A stretch of DNA of 64,000 nt from Streptomyces sp. DvalAA-43 (GTDB taxonomy: Bacteria; Actinomycetota; Actinomycetes; Streptomycetales; Streptomycetaceae): contig NZ_FMBW01000026.1 of the NCBI RefSeq assembly GCF_900091725.1, positions 62,001 to 126,000 of the forward strand. Direction: 5' to 3'. The first letter of the stretch is position 1, and every line of letters starts with the position of its first letter. The notes under the pieces were generated by a model. It was given only the letters and a program-made list of their open reading frames with translations, was not told the DNA's origin and did no database searches. Positions 47,705 to 56,286 of this stretch are shown here, piece by piece. The position numbers and the translations under genes were made by a program.

Positions 47705-48472
47705 TCACTCCCAGCGGAAGAATCGCGCCGCCGCGCCCAGCCCGAGCACCGCCCACACCGCCAGGATGCCGAGGTCGCCCCAGGGCATCGACGCCCCGTG
47801 CTGGAGCACCTCGCGCAGACCGTCCGACAGGGCCGCGATCGGCAGCAGCCCGAGTACCGACTGCACCGCGTCCGGGAACTTGTCCAGCGGCACGATGACC
47901 CCGCCGCCGACCAGCAGCAGCAGGAAGACCAGGTTGGCCGCGGCGAGCGTCGCCTCCGCCTTCAGCGTCCCGGCCATCAGCAGCCCGAGCCCGGAGAAGG
48001 CCGCCGTGCCGAGCACCAGCAGCAGCAGGACGGCGAAGGGGTTGCCCTGGGGCGACCAGCCCAGCGCGAACGCGATCACCGTGAGCAGCACCACCTGGAG
48101 CACCTCGGTGACCAGCACGGCGAGGGTCTTGGCGGTCATCAGCGCCCAGCGTGGCAGCGGCGAGGCCCCGAGCCGTTTGAGTACCCCGTACCGCCGCTCG
48201 AAGCCGGTGGCGATGGCCTGGCCCGTGAAGGCCGTGGACATCACGGCCAGCGCGAGGATGCCGGGCGTCAGGAAGTCGACGGACTCGCCCGCGCCGGTGT
48301 CCACGATGTCGACCGCGCTGAACAGCACCAGCAGCAGCGTCGGGATGATCACGGTCAACAGCAGCTGCTCGCCGTTGCGCAGCAGCATCCGCGTCTCCAG
48401 GGCGGTCTGCGCGGTGATCATGCGGCCCAGCGGGGCACCGCCCGGCCGCGGGGTGTACGTACCGGCGCTCAT
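47705..48472 (-). CDS. ABC-2 type exporter permease
   Basis: A 255-residue permease with six membrane helices. After a short cytosolic N-terminus (ITAQTALETRMLLRNGEQ) come helix 1, an extracytoplasmic VDTGAGESVDFLTPGILAL segment typical of ABC-2 permeases, RRYGVLKRLGASPLPRWALMTAKTLAV, and GVIVPLDKFPDAVQSVLGLLPIAALSDGLREVL. It overlaps the ATPase gene by 4 bp (ATGA). Substrate unknown; relatives export drugs or lipids. Confidence 0.9.
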   Translation of the reverse strand: MSAGTYTPRPGGAPLGRMITAQTALETRMLLRNGEQLLLTVIIPTLLLVLFSAVDIVDTGAGESVDFLTPGILALAVMSTAFTGQAIATGFERRYGVLKRLGASPLPRWALMTAKTLAVLVTEVLQVVLLTVIAFALGWSPQGNPFAVLLLLVLGTAAFSGLGLLMAGTLKAEATLAAANLVFLLLLVGGGVIVPLDKFPDAVQSVLGLLPIAALSDGLREVLQHGASMPWGDLGILAVWAVLGLGAAARFFRWE

Positions 48473-49395
48473 GCGCGCAGCTCCTTGCCGGTCAGTTCCA
48501 GGAAGACGTCCTCCAGCGTGTGCCGCTCCACGGAGATGCCGGACGGCATGACTCCGTGCTGGGCACACCAGGAGGTGACGGTGGCCAGCAGCTCCGGGTT
48601 GACGTCGCCGCCGATGCGGTACGCGCCCGGGAGGATCTCGGCCGCTTCGGTGCCGTCGGGCAGCGCCTTCAGCAGCGAACCGATGTCGAGACCGGGGCGG
48701 CCGGTGAAGCGCAGGGTGTTCTCCGCGCCGCCGCGGCAGAGCGCCTCGGGGCTGCCCTGGGCGATGACCTTGCCCGCGTCGATGACGGCGACGTCGTCGG
48801 CGAGTTCCTCGGCCTCGTCCATGAAGTGGGTGGTGAGGACGGTCGACACGCCGTCGGCACGCAGCTCGCGCACCAGGTCCCAGGTGGAGCGGCGGGCCTG
48901 CGGGTCGAGACCGGCGGTCGGCTCGTCCAGGAAGACCAGCTCGGGACGGCCGACGACGGCCATGGCCAGGGCGAGACGCTGCTGCTGGCCGCCGGAGAGC
49001 CGCCGGTAGGACGTGCGGCCGCAGCTGCCGAGGCCGAGCCGCTCGATCAGGGCGTCGACGTCGAGCGGGTGGGCGTGGAGCTTCGCCATGTGGCGGAGCA
49101 TCTCGTCGGCGCGCGCGCCGGAGTAGACACCGCCCGACTGGAGCATCACGCCGATCCGGGGCCGGAGCTTCGCGGCGTCGGCGACCGGGTCGAGGCCGAG
49201 GACCCGGACCGTCCCGGCGTCGGGGCGGCGGTAGCCCTCGCAGATCTCGACGGTGGTGGTCTTGCCGGCGCCGTTGGGACCGAGGACGGCGGTGACGGCA
49301 CCGGTGCGTACACACAGGTCGAGGCCGTCCACAGCGGTCTTGCGGCCGTACCGCTTCACCAGGCCGCGGACCTCTACGGCCGACTCGCTCTTCAT
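48469..49395 (-). CDS. ABC transporter ATP-binding protein
   Basis: A 308-residue DrrA-type ATPase: Walker A GPNGAGKTTTVEICEG (~residue 38), Q-loop VMLQSGGVYSG, signature LSGGQQQRLALAMAV, Walker B LVFLDEPTAGLDP, and H-loop TTHFMDEAEELAD. The C-terminal ~80 residues are the accessory domain common to DrrA-like exporters. First gene of a two-gene export operon with the permease, divergent from sufR. Confidence 0.93.
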   Translation of the reverse strand: MKSESAVEVRGLVKRYGRKTAVDGLDLCVRTGAVTAVLGPNGAGKTTTVEICEGYRRPDAGTVRVLGLDPVADAAKLRPRIGVMLQSGGVYSGARADEMLRHMAKLHAHPLDVDALIERLGLGSCGRTSYRRLSGGQQQRLALAMAVVGRPELVFLDEPTAGLDPQARRSTWDLVRELRADGVSTVLTTHFMDEAEELADDVAVIDAGKVIAQGSPEALCRGGAENTLRFTGRPGLDIGSLLKALPDGTEAAEILPGAYRIGGDVNPELLATVTSWCAQHGVMPSGISVERHTLEDVFLELTGKELRA

Positions 49396-49445
49396 GGCCG
49401 GTAAGTCTAGGCAGGGGCGGAATGACCCCGTCTCCCGGGGCCGAA

Positions 49446-49459
49446 TTAGGTAACCCTAA
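49446..49459. promoter_or_regulatory. inverted repeat TTAGG-N4-CCTAA, possible iron-box-like site
   Basis: TTAGG (49446-49450) and CCTAA (49455-49459) flank TAAC in the ABC/sufR divergent region. It agrees with the left part of the 19-bp DtxR/IdeR-type consensus but poorly with the right part. Confidence 0.3.
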
Positions 49460-49518
49460 GTGATGAATGGCACCATAGATCGTTTCGGACCGTGGTTGTC
49501 AGGGCCGGATGAATTACG

Positions 49519-49532
49519 CAACAATGGCGTTG
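49519..49532. promoter_or_regulatory. SufR-type operator on the sufR start codon
   Basis: CAAC (49519-49522), 6 nt, GTTG (49529-49532). The last G is the first base of the sufR GTG. Streptomyces SufR is reported to bind CAAC-N6-GTTG in its own promoter. A possible -35 TTGTCA lies at 49496-49501. Confidence 0.7.
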
Positions 49533-50272
49533 TGAAATACGTTGGCGAGGCTCCGCAGGAGGAACTCGCGACCGGAGAGCGCTCGACGCGCAACCGGGTC
49601 GCGCGCTCCATCCTGGATCACGGCCCGTCCACCGTCGCCGAGCTGGCCAAGCGCCTCGGGCTCACCCAGGCCGCGGTCCGCCGCCATCTCGACGCCCTTG
49701 TCTCCGACCAGGTCGTCGAGGCCCGTGAGCAGCGGGTCTACGGGGCGCGGACGCGTGGCCGCCCGGCCAAGGTGTTCGCCCTCACCGACTGCGGCCGGGA
49801 CGCTTTCGACCAGTCCTACGACAAGCTCGCGGCGGACGCCCTGCGCTGGATCGCCGAGACCTCGGGCGACGAAGCGGTCATCGCTTTCGCCCGCGCCAGG
49901 ATCGCGGCCCAGTCCGAGGCGTACCGCTCGGCGGTCGAGGCCGCGGACCCCGAGGCCCGCACCGAGGCATTGGCCAAGGCCCTGTCCGCCGACGGGTACG
50001 CTGCTACGGCGCGTAGCGCGCCCGGCCCGCAGCAGGGCGAGCAGCTCTGCCAGCACCACTGCCCGGTCGCCCATGTCGCCGAGCAGTACCCGCAGCTGTG
50101 CGAGGCGGAGACGGAGTTCTTCTCCAGCCTCCTCGGGACGCATGTGCAGCGTCTGGCCACCATCGCCCACGGCGACGGTGTGTGCACGACGTACATTCCG
50201 CGCAGCGGCCACCCCGCACCACAGACCACCCATTCAGCATCTGCAAGCACGGCCGGGAGGAACCCCGCATGA
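49532..50272 (+). CDS. sufR: Fe-S cluster-sensing repressor SufR
   Basis: A 246-residue winged-helix regulator: [66 protein letters not shown]. The C-terminal cluster-binding cysteines are in [22 protein letters not shown] (about C173, C177, C190). With a cluster bound it represses suf; loss of the cluster relieves repression. GTG 49532 is chosen: it gives the conserved VKYVGEA start, and the operator overlaps it. Its stop overlaps sufB (ATGA). Confidence 0.94.
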   Translation: MKYVGEAPQEELATGERSTRNRVARSILDHGPSTVAELAKRLGLTQAAVRRHLDALVSDQVVEAREQRVYGARTRGRPAKVFALTDCGRDAFDQSYDKLAADALRWIAETSGDEAVIAFARARIAAQSEAYRSAVEAADPEARTEALAKALSADGYAATARSAPGPQQGEQLCQHHCPVAHVAEQYPQLCEAETEFFSSLLGTHVQRLATIAHGDGVCTTYIPRSGHPAPQTTHSASASTAGRNPA

Positions 50273-51690
50273 CGCTCCCTACGGAGACTGCCCACCCTGA
50301 GCTCGAGGGTCTGGGCACGTACGAATTCGGCTGGGCCGACTCCGACGCGGCAGGCGCCACAGCCAAGCGCGGGCTCTCCGAGGAGGTCGTCCGCGACATC
50401 TCGGCGAAGAAGAACGAGCCCGAGTGGATGCTGAAGCTGCGCCTCAAGGGCCTGCGCCTCTTCGACAAGAAGCCCATGCCGAACTGGGGCTCCGACCTGT
50501 CGGGCATCGACTTCGACAACATCAAGTACTTCGTGCGGTCCACGGAGAAGCAGGCGGAGTCCTGGGAGGACCTGCCCGAGGACATCAAGAACACCTACGA
50601 CAAGCTCGGCATCCCGGAGGCGGAGAAGCAGCGCCTGGTCGCCGGTGTCGCCGCGCAGTACGAGTCCGAGGTCGTCTACCACCAGATCCGTGAGGACCTG
50701 GAGGAGCAGGGCGTCATCTTCCTCGACACCGACACCGCGCTGAAGGAGCACCCGGAGCTCTTCAAGGAGTACTTCGGCACCGTCATCCCGGTCGGCGACA
50801 ACAAGTTCGCCTCGCTGAACTCGGCCGTGTGGTCCGGTGGCTCGTTCATCTACGTGCCCAAGGGTGTCCACGTCGACATCCCGCTGCAGGCCTACTTCCG
50901 TATCAACACGGAGAACATGGGCCAGTTCGAGCGGACGCTGATCATCGTCGACGAGGACGCCTACGTCCACTACGTCGAGGGCTGCACCGCCCCGATCTAC
51001 TCCTCCGACTCGCTGCACTCCGCGGTCGTCGAGATCATCGTGAAGAAGGGCGGCCGCTGCCGCTACACGACGATCCAGAACTGGTCGAACAACGTCTACA
51101 ACCTGGTCACCAAGCGCGCCGTGGCCTACGAGGGCGCGACCATGGAGTGGGTCGACGGGAACATCGGCTCCAAGGTCACCATGAAGTACCCGGCCGTCTA
51201 CCTGATGGGCGAGCACGCCAAGGGCGAGACGCTCTCCATCGCCTTCGCGGGCGAGGGCCAGCACCAGGACGCCGGCGCCAAGATGGTCCACATGGCGCCG
51301 AACACCTCCTCCAACATCGTCTCCAAGTCGGTGGCGCGAGGCGGCGGCCGTACCTCCTACCGCGGTCTGATCGAGATCGGCGAGGGCGCGCCGGGCGCGA
51401 AGTCCAACGTGCTCTGTGACGCGCTGCTGGTCGACACGATCTCGCGCTCCGACACCTACCCCTACGTCGACGTCCGCGAGGACGACGTGTCGATGGGGCA
51501 CGAGGCGACCGTCTCCAAGGTCTCCGAGGACCAGCTCTTCTACCTGATGAGCCGCGGTCTGACGGAGTTCGAGGCGATGGCGATGATCGTGCGCGGCTTC
51601 GTCGAGCCGATCGCCAAGGAGCTGCCGATGGAGTACGCCCTTGAGCTCAACCGGCTGATCGAGCTGCAGATGGAGGGTTCGGTCGGCTAG
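50269..51690 (+). CDS. sufB: Fe-S assembly scaffold subunit SufB
   Basis: A 473-residue Suf[85 protein letters not shown], and the C-terminal [36 protein letters not shown]. It forms the SufBC2D scaffold on which clusters are built. The ATG at 50269 has GGGAGGA upstream inside sufR, so expression follows SufR translation. Confidence 0.98.
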   Translation: MTLPTETAHPELEGLGTYEFGWADSDAAGATAKRGLSEEVVRDISAKKNEPEWMLKLRLKGLRLFDKKPMPNWGSDLSGIDFDNIKYFVRSTEKQAESWEDLPEDIKNTYDKLGIPEAEKQRLVAGVAAQYESEVVYHQIREDLEEQGVIFLDTDTALKEHPELFKEYFGTVIPVGDNKFASLNSAVWSGGSFIYVPKGVHVDIPLQAYFRINTENMGQFERTLIIVDEDAYVHYVEGCTAPIYSSDSLHSAVVEIIVKKGGRCRYTTIQNWSNNVYNLVTKRAVAYEGATMEWVDGNIGSKVTMKYPAVYLMGEHAKGETLSIAFAGEGQHQDAGAKMVHMAPNTSSNIVSKSVARGGGRTSYRGLIEIGEGAPGAKSNVLCDALLVDTISRSDTYPYVDVREDDVSMGHEATVSKVSEDQLFYLMSRGLTEFEAMAMIVRGFVEPIAKELPMEYALELNRLIELQMEGSVG

Positions 51691-51749
51691 CGCAGCCTGA
51701 CGACCGGATCCCCCGACCACTGACAGAGAAAGCGAGCACTACGACAGCC

Positions 51750-52931
51750 ATGGCTGAGGCTCAGAACTTCCCGGCGGGTTCCACCACCACCGGTTCCATC
51801 GCGGTGGCCGCCGAGTCGACCGTCGCCACGCGCATGAGCGCGCCCCCGTCCTTCGACGTCGCGGACTTCCCGGTCCCGCACGGCCGTGAGGAGGAGTGGC
51901 GGTTCACCCCGCTGGAACGGCTGCGCGGGCTGCACGACGGCACGGCCACCGCCACCGGCGGCGGCGTGAAGGTCGCGATCGAGGCCCCCGAGGGCGTCAC
52001 CGTCGAGACCGTCGGCCGTGACGACTCCCGGCTCGGCAAGGCCGGCATCCCGGTCGACCGCGTGGCGGCCCAGGCGTACTCCTCCTTCGAGCAGGCGTCC
52101 GTCGTCACGGTCGCCAAGGAGGCCGTGCTCACCGAGCCGATCCGCATCGCGGTGCACGGCGAGGGCGGCGTGGCCTACGGGCACCAGGTCGTCGAGCTGG
52201 GTGCCTTCGCCGAGGCCGTCGTCGTCATCGACCACACCGGCGACGCGGTGCTCGCCGCCAACGTGGACTACGTCCTCGGCGACGGAGCGAAGCTCACCGT
52301 CGTCTCCGTGCAGGACTGGGACGAGACCGCGGTCCACGTCGGCCAGCACAACGCCCTGGTCGGCCGGGACGCCTCGTTCAAGTCGATCGTCGTCACCTTC
52401 GGCGGTGACGTCGTGCGCCTCCACCCGCGGATCGCCTACGCGGGCACCGGCGGCGAGGCCGAGCTCTTCGGCCTGTACTTCACCGACCGGGGCCAGCACC
52501 AGGAGCACCGCCTCCTGGTCGACCACAACACCCCGCACTGCAAGTCCAACGTCGCGTACAAGGGCGCGCTCCAGGGCGACGGCGCGCACGCCGTGTGGAT
52601 CGGTGACGTCCTCATCCAGGCCGCGGCCGAGGGCACCGACACCTACGAGATGAACCGCAACCTCGTCCTCACCGACGGCGCGCGGGTCGACTCCGTACCG
52701 AACCTGGAGATCGAGACCGGTGAGATCGTCGGCGCCGGCCACGCCTCCGCGACCGGCCGCTTCGACGACGAGCAGCTCTTCTACCTCCAGTCCCGCGGCA
52801 TCCCGGCCGAGGAGGCCCGCCGGCTCGTCGTGCGCGGCTTCTTCGCCGAGCTCGTCCAGCAGATCGGTCTGCCGGACGTCGAGGCGCGGCTGCTCGACAA
52901 GATCGAGGCCGAGCTGAAGGCTTCCGTCTGA
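51750..52931 (+). CDS. sufD: Fe-S assembly protein SufD
   Basis: A 393-residue SufD with the beta-helix core related to SufB. Segments: PHGREEEWRFTPLERLRGL at the N-terminus, VVELGAFAEAVVVIDHTGD, HPRIAYAGTGGEAELFGLYFTDRGQHQEHRLLVDHNTPHCKSNVAYKGAL (the conserved H and C region), and FYLQSRGIPAEEARRLVVRGFFAELV. It pairs with SufB in the SufBC2D complex. Its stop overlaps the Rieske gene start (TGATG). Confidence 0.96.
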   Translation: MAEAQNFPAGSTTTGSIAVAAESTVATRMSAPPSFDVADFPVPHGREEEWRFTPLERLRGLHDGTATATGGGVKVAIEAPEGVTVETVGRDDSRLGKAGIPVDRVAAQAYSSFEQASVVTVAKEAVLTEPIRIAVHGEGGVAYGHQVVELGAFAEAVVVIDHTGDAVLAANVDYVLGDGAKLTVVSVQDWDETAVHVGQHNALVGRDASFKSIVVTFGGDVVRLHPRIAYAGTGGEAELFGLYFTDRGQHQEHRLLVDHNTPHCKSNVAYKGALQGDGAHAVWIGDVLIQAAAEGTDTYEMNRNLVLTDGARVDSVPNLEIETGEIVGAGHASATGRFDDEQLFYLQSRGIPAEEARRLVVRGFFAELVQQIGLPDVEARLLDKIEAELKASV

Positions 52932-53248
52932 TGGCCTTCGTCAAAGCCTGTGCGCTGAGTGAGCTGGAGGACGACACCCCGAAGCGGGTGGAGCTCGACG
53001 GCGTCCCGGTGTCCGTCGTCCGTACCGAGGGCGAGGTGTTCGCGATCAACGACATCTGCTCGCACGCGAACGTCTCCCTGTCCGAGGGAGAGGTCGAGGA
53101 CTGCATGATCGAGTGCTGGCTGCACGGCTCCAGCTTCGATCTGCGTACCGGCAAGCCGTCCGGCCTTCCCGCGACGCGCCCCGTCCCCGTATACCCCGTC
53201 AAGATCGAAGGGGACGATGTGCTCGTCTCCGTCACCCAGGAGTCCTGA
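52931..53248 (+). CDS. Rieske-type [2Fe-2S] ferredoxin of the suf operon
   Basis: A 105-residue cytosolic Rieske ferredoxin of the non-heme dioxygenase type: ligands in CSHANVSL (C43, H45) and CMIECWLHGSSFDLRTG (C62, H65), without the extra disulfide cysteines. It lies between sufD and sufC and is coupled to sufD by TGATG. This position is typical of actinobacterial suf operons; an electron-delivery role to the assembly machinery is inferred. Confidence 0.93.
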   Translation: MAFVKACALSELEDDTPKRVELDGVPVSVVRTEGEVFAINDICSHANVSLSEGEVEDCMIECWLHGSSFDLRTGKPSGLPATRPVPVYPVKIEGDDVLVSVTQES

Positions 53249-53255
53249 GTCACCC

Positions 53256-54020
53256 ATGGCAACGCTTGAAATCCGCGACCTGCACGTCTCCGTCGAGGCC
53301 GACAACGCCACGAAGGAGATCCTCAAGGGCGTCGACCTGACCGTGAAGCAGGGCGAGACCCACGCCATCATGGGCCCCAACGGGTCCGGCAAGTCCACCC
53401 TCGCGTACTCGCTGGCGGGTCACCCCAAGTACACGATCACCAGCGGTTCGGTGACCCTGGACGGCGAGGACGTCCTGGAGATGACCGTCGACGAGCGGGC
53501 CCGCGCCGGCCTGTTCCTCGCGATGCAGTACCCGGTCGAGATCCCCGGTGTCTCGGTCTCCAACTTCCTCCGCACCTCCGCCACCGCCGTCCGCGGCGAG
53601 GCGCCCAAGCTGCGTACCTGGGTGAAGGAGGTCAAGGAGACGATGGCCGGCCTCCAGATGGACCCGGCGTTCGCCGAGCGCAACGTCAACGAGGGCTTCT
53701 CCGGCGGTGAGAAGAAGCGCCACGAGATCCTTCAGCTGGAGCTCCTCAAGCCGAAGGTCGCGATCCTCGACGAGACCGACTCCGGTCTGGACGTCGACGC
53801 CCTGCGCGTCGTCTCCGAGGGCGTCAACCGGGTCCGCGAGACCGGCGAGGTCGGCACCCTGCTGATCACGCACTACACGCGGATCCTCCGCTACATCAAG
53901 CCCGACTTCGTGCACGTCTTCGCCAACGGCCGCATTGCCGAGTCCGGCGGCGCCGAGCTCGCCGACAAGCTGGAGAACGAGGGCTACGAGGCATATGTGA
54001 AGGGTGGCGCTTCCGCGTGA
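53256..54020 (+). CDS. sufC: Fe-S assembly ATPase SufC
   Basis: A 254-residue ABC ATPase: Walker A GPNGSGKSTLAYSLAGHPKYTITSG, signature FSGGEKKRHEILQL, Walker B KVAILDETDSGLDVDALRVV, H-loop ITHYTRIL. The DETDSGLD variant of Walker B/D-loop is diagnostic for SufC. It powers the SufB-SufD scaffold. The ATG at 53256 gives MATLEIRDLHVSVE; the stop overlaps sufS (GTGA). Confidence 0.97.
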   Translation: MATLEIRDLHVSVEADNATKEILKGVDLTVKQGETHAIMGPNGSGKSTLAYSLAGHPKYTITSGSVTLDGEDVLEMTVDERARAGLFLAMQYPVEIPGVSVSNFLRTSATAVRGEAPKLRTWVKEVKETMAGLQMDPAFAERNVNEGFSGGEKKRHEILQLELLKPKVAILDETDSGLDVDALRVVSEGVNRVRETGEVGTLLITHYTRILRYIKPDFVHVFANGRIAESGGAELADKLENEGYEAYVKGGASA

Positions 54021-55273
54021 CACAGCTGCCGGGCCTCCTCGACACCGAGGCGATCCGCAAGGACTTCCCCCTGCTGGATCGTACGGTCCACGACGGGAAG
54101 AAGATCGTTTACCTGGACAGCGCGGCGACCTCGCAGAAGCCGCGCCAGGTGCTCGACGCCCTCAACGAGTACTACGAGCGGCACAACGCCAATGTGCACC
54201 GCGGTGTGTACACGATCGCGGAGGAGGCCACGGCGCTGTACGAAGGCGCCCGTGACAAGGTCGCCGCGTTCATCAACGCGCCCAGCCGCAACGAGGTGAT
54301 CTTCACCAAGAACGCCTCCGAGTCGCTCAACCTCGTGGCCAACATGCTCGGCTGGGCCGATGAGCCCTACCGGGTGGACCACGACACCGAGATCGTCACC
54401 ACGGAGATGGAGCACCACTCCAACATCGTGCCGTGGCAGCTGCTCTCGCAGCGCACGGGCGCGAAGCTGAAGTGGTTCGGCATCACCGACGACGGCCGCC
54501 TCGACCTGTCCAACATCGACGAGATCATCACGGAGAAGACGAAGATCGTCTCCTTCACCCTGGTCTCCAACATCATGGGCACGATCAACCCGGTCGAGAA
54601 GATCATCCGCCGGGCCCAGCAGGTCGGCGCGCTGGTCTGCATCGACGCCTCGCAGGCCGCCCCGCACATGGTGCTGGACGTGCAGGCGCTGCAGGCCGAC
54701 TTCGTGGCCTTCACCGGTCACAAGATGGTCGGCCCGACCGGCATCGGCGTGCTCTGGGGACGGCAGGAGCTCCTGGAGGACCTGCCGCCGTTCCTCGGTG
54801 GCGGCGAGATGATCGAGACCGTGTCGATGCACTCGTCGACGTACGCCCCCGCGCCGCACAAGTTCGAGGCCGGTACGCCCCCGATCGCCCAGGCCGTCGG
54901 CCTCGGCGCGGCCGTGGACTACCTCTCGGCGATCGGCATGGAGAAGATCTACCGCCACGAGCACGCGATCACCGAGTACGCGGTGAAGCGGCTCCTGGAG
55001 GTCCCGGACCTCCGGATCATCGGCCCGGCGACGGCCGAGGACCGCGGCGCCACGATCTCCTTCACGCTCGGTGACATCCACCCGCACGACGTGGGCCAGG
55101 TGCTCGACGAGCAGGGCATCGCGGTCCGGGTCGGACACCACTGCGCACGGCCGGTCTGCCTGCGGTACGGAATTCCTGCGACGACGCGAGCGTCGTTCTA
55201 TCTGTACTCCACGCCCGCCGAGGTCGACGCCCTGGTGGACGGACTGGAACACGTACGGAACTTTTTCGGTTAA
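54017..55273 (+). CDS. sufS: SufS-type cysteine desulfurase
   Basis: A 418-residue PLP enzyme that supplies sulfur from cysteine. PLP-binding Lys in DFVAFTGHKMVGPTGIGVLWG (~residue 235), active-site Cys in RVGHHCARPVC (~residue 376), and STYAPAPHKFEAGTPPIAQAVGLGAAVDYL are intact. The N-terminal FPLLDRTVHDGKKIVYLDSAATSQKPRQVLDAL is typical of class II desulfurases. GTG 54017 overlaps sufC. Confidence 0.97.
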   Translation: MTQLPGLLDTEAIRKDFPLLDRTVHDGKKIVYLDSAATSQKPRQVLDALNEYYERHNANVHRGVYTIAEEATALYEGARDKVAAFINAPSRNEVIFTKNASESLNLVANMLGWADEPYRVDHDTEIVTTEMEHHSNIVPWQLLSQRTGAKLKWFGITDDGRLDLSNIDEIITEKTKIVSFTLVSNIMGTINPVEKIIRRAQQVGALVCIDASQAAPHMVLDVQALQADFVAFTGHKMVGPTGIGVLWGRQELLEDLPPFLGGGEMIETVSMHSSTYAPAPHKFEAGTPPIAQAVGLGAAVDYLSAIGMEKIYRHEHAITEYAVKRLLEVPDLRIIGPATAEDRGATISFTLGDIHPHDVGQVLDEQGIAVRVGHHCARPVCLRYGIPATTRASFYLYSTPAEVDALVDGLEHVRNFFG

Positions 55274-55299
55274 TTGGCAGAGCGGCTGAGGGTTGACTG

Positions 55300-55755
55300 G
55301 TGAAGCTTGATTCCATGTACCAGGAAGTGATCCTGGACCACTACAAGCACCCCCACGGGCGCGGCCTGCGGGACGGCGACGCCGAGGTGCACCACGTCAA
55401 CCCGACGTGCGGCGACGAGATCACTCTCCGGGTGAAGTACGACGGCGAGACCCTCACCGATGTGTCGTACGAGGGTCAGGGCTGCTCCATCAGCCAGGCC
55501 AGCGCCTCGGTGCTGAACGACCTGCTGGTCGGCAAGGAGCTGGGCCAGGCGCAGAAGATCCAGGAGACCTTCCTGGAGCTGATGCAGTCGAAGGGCCAGC
55601 TGGAGCCGGACGACGCGATGGAGGAGGTGCTGGAGGACGCGGTCGCGTTCGCCGGTGTCTCGAAGTACCCGGCCCGGGTGAAGTGCGCGCTGCTGAGCTG
55701 GATGGCGTGGAAGGACGCGACGGCGAAAGCGCTGTCCGAAGGGAAGACGGCATGA
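55300..55755 (+). CDS. sufU: SufU sulfur-transfer/scaffold protein
   Basis: A 151-residue IscU-like SufU. Zinc/cluster-site cysteines: NPTCGDE (C37), GQGCSISQAS (C62) and ARVKCALLSW (~C125), with the conserved Asp after the first. The long insert before the third Cys separates SufU from IscU. In Gram-positives it accepts persulfide sulfur from SufS. GTG start at 55300; the stop overlaps the next gene (ATGA). Confidence 0.96.
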   Translation: MKLDSMYQEVILDHYKHPHGRGLRDGDAEVHHVNPTCGDEITLRVKYDGETLTDVSYEGQGCSISQASASVLNDLLVGKELGQAQKIQETFLELMQSKGQLEPDDAMEEVLEDAVAFAGVSKYPARVKCALLSWMAWKDATAKALSEGKTA

Positions 55756-56090
55756 GCGACAACGAGACTCTCACCACCAAGCCGGCCTCCGAGGAGGAGG
55801 TCCGTGAGGCCCTGTACGACGTGGTCGACCCCGAGCTGGGCATCGATGTCGTCAACCTGGGCCTGATCTACGGCATCCACATCGACGACGCCAACATCGC
55901 CACCCTCGACATGACGCTGACGTCCGCGGCCTGCCCGCTGACCGATGTCATCGAGGACCAGGCGAAGTCCGCGACCGACGGCATCGTCAACGAGCTGCGG
56001 ATCAACTGGGTCTGGATGCCGCCGTGGGGCCCGGACAAGATCACGGACGACGGACGCGAGCAGCTGCGCGCCCTGGGCTTCAACGTCTGA
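55752..56090 (+). CDS. sufT: MIP18/DUF59-family Fe-S maturation protein (SufT-like)
   Basis: A 112-residue protein: EEEVREALYDVVDPELGIDVVNLGLIYGIHID ... LDMTLTSAACPLTDVIEDQAKSATDGIV ... RINWVWMPPWGPDKITDDGREQLRALGF. This is the DUF59 fold with the conserved DPELG, the T-x-x-x-CP Cys and W-x-P-PW motifs. Relatives help deliver clusters to target proteins. It is the last gene of the operon, ended by a 20-bp stem. Confidence 0.9.
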   Translation: MSDNETLTTKPASEEEVREALYDVVDPELGIDVVNLGLIYGIHIDDANIATLDMTLTSAACPLTDVIEDQAKSATDGIVNELRINWVWMPPWGPDKITDDGREQLRALGFNV

Positions 56091-56153
56091 GACGTCTGAG
56101 ACGCCTGGTACGCCTGAGGTGATGGGGGCGTCCCGGACGTCCCGTCCACCGAG

Positions 56154-56198
56154 AACGACGAACGGCCACCGGCTCCGCGCCGGTGGCCGTTCGTCGTT
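56154..56198 (+). terminator. suf operon terminator
   Basis: Positions 56154-56173 (AACGACGAACGGCCACCGGC) and 56179-56198 are exact reverse complements around TCCGC, followed by GTTTCG. Confidence 0.92.
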
Positions 56199-56286
56199 GT
56201 TTCGTCTGCCGTACGCATGATGTGCGCCCGCCGTTGGTACGGGTACCGGAGCGTACCCGCGACATCACGCCGACGAGAGGCATGCC

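Noticed and set aside
49496..49520. TTGTCAGGG before sufR as another damage promoter
   Set aside because: The -35 half is similar, but no TAnnnT follows at the 8-nt spacing; SufR control explains the region better.
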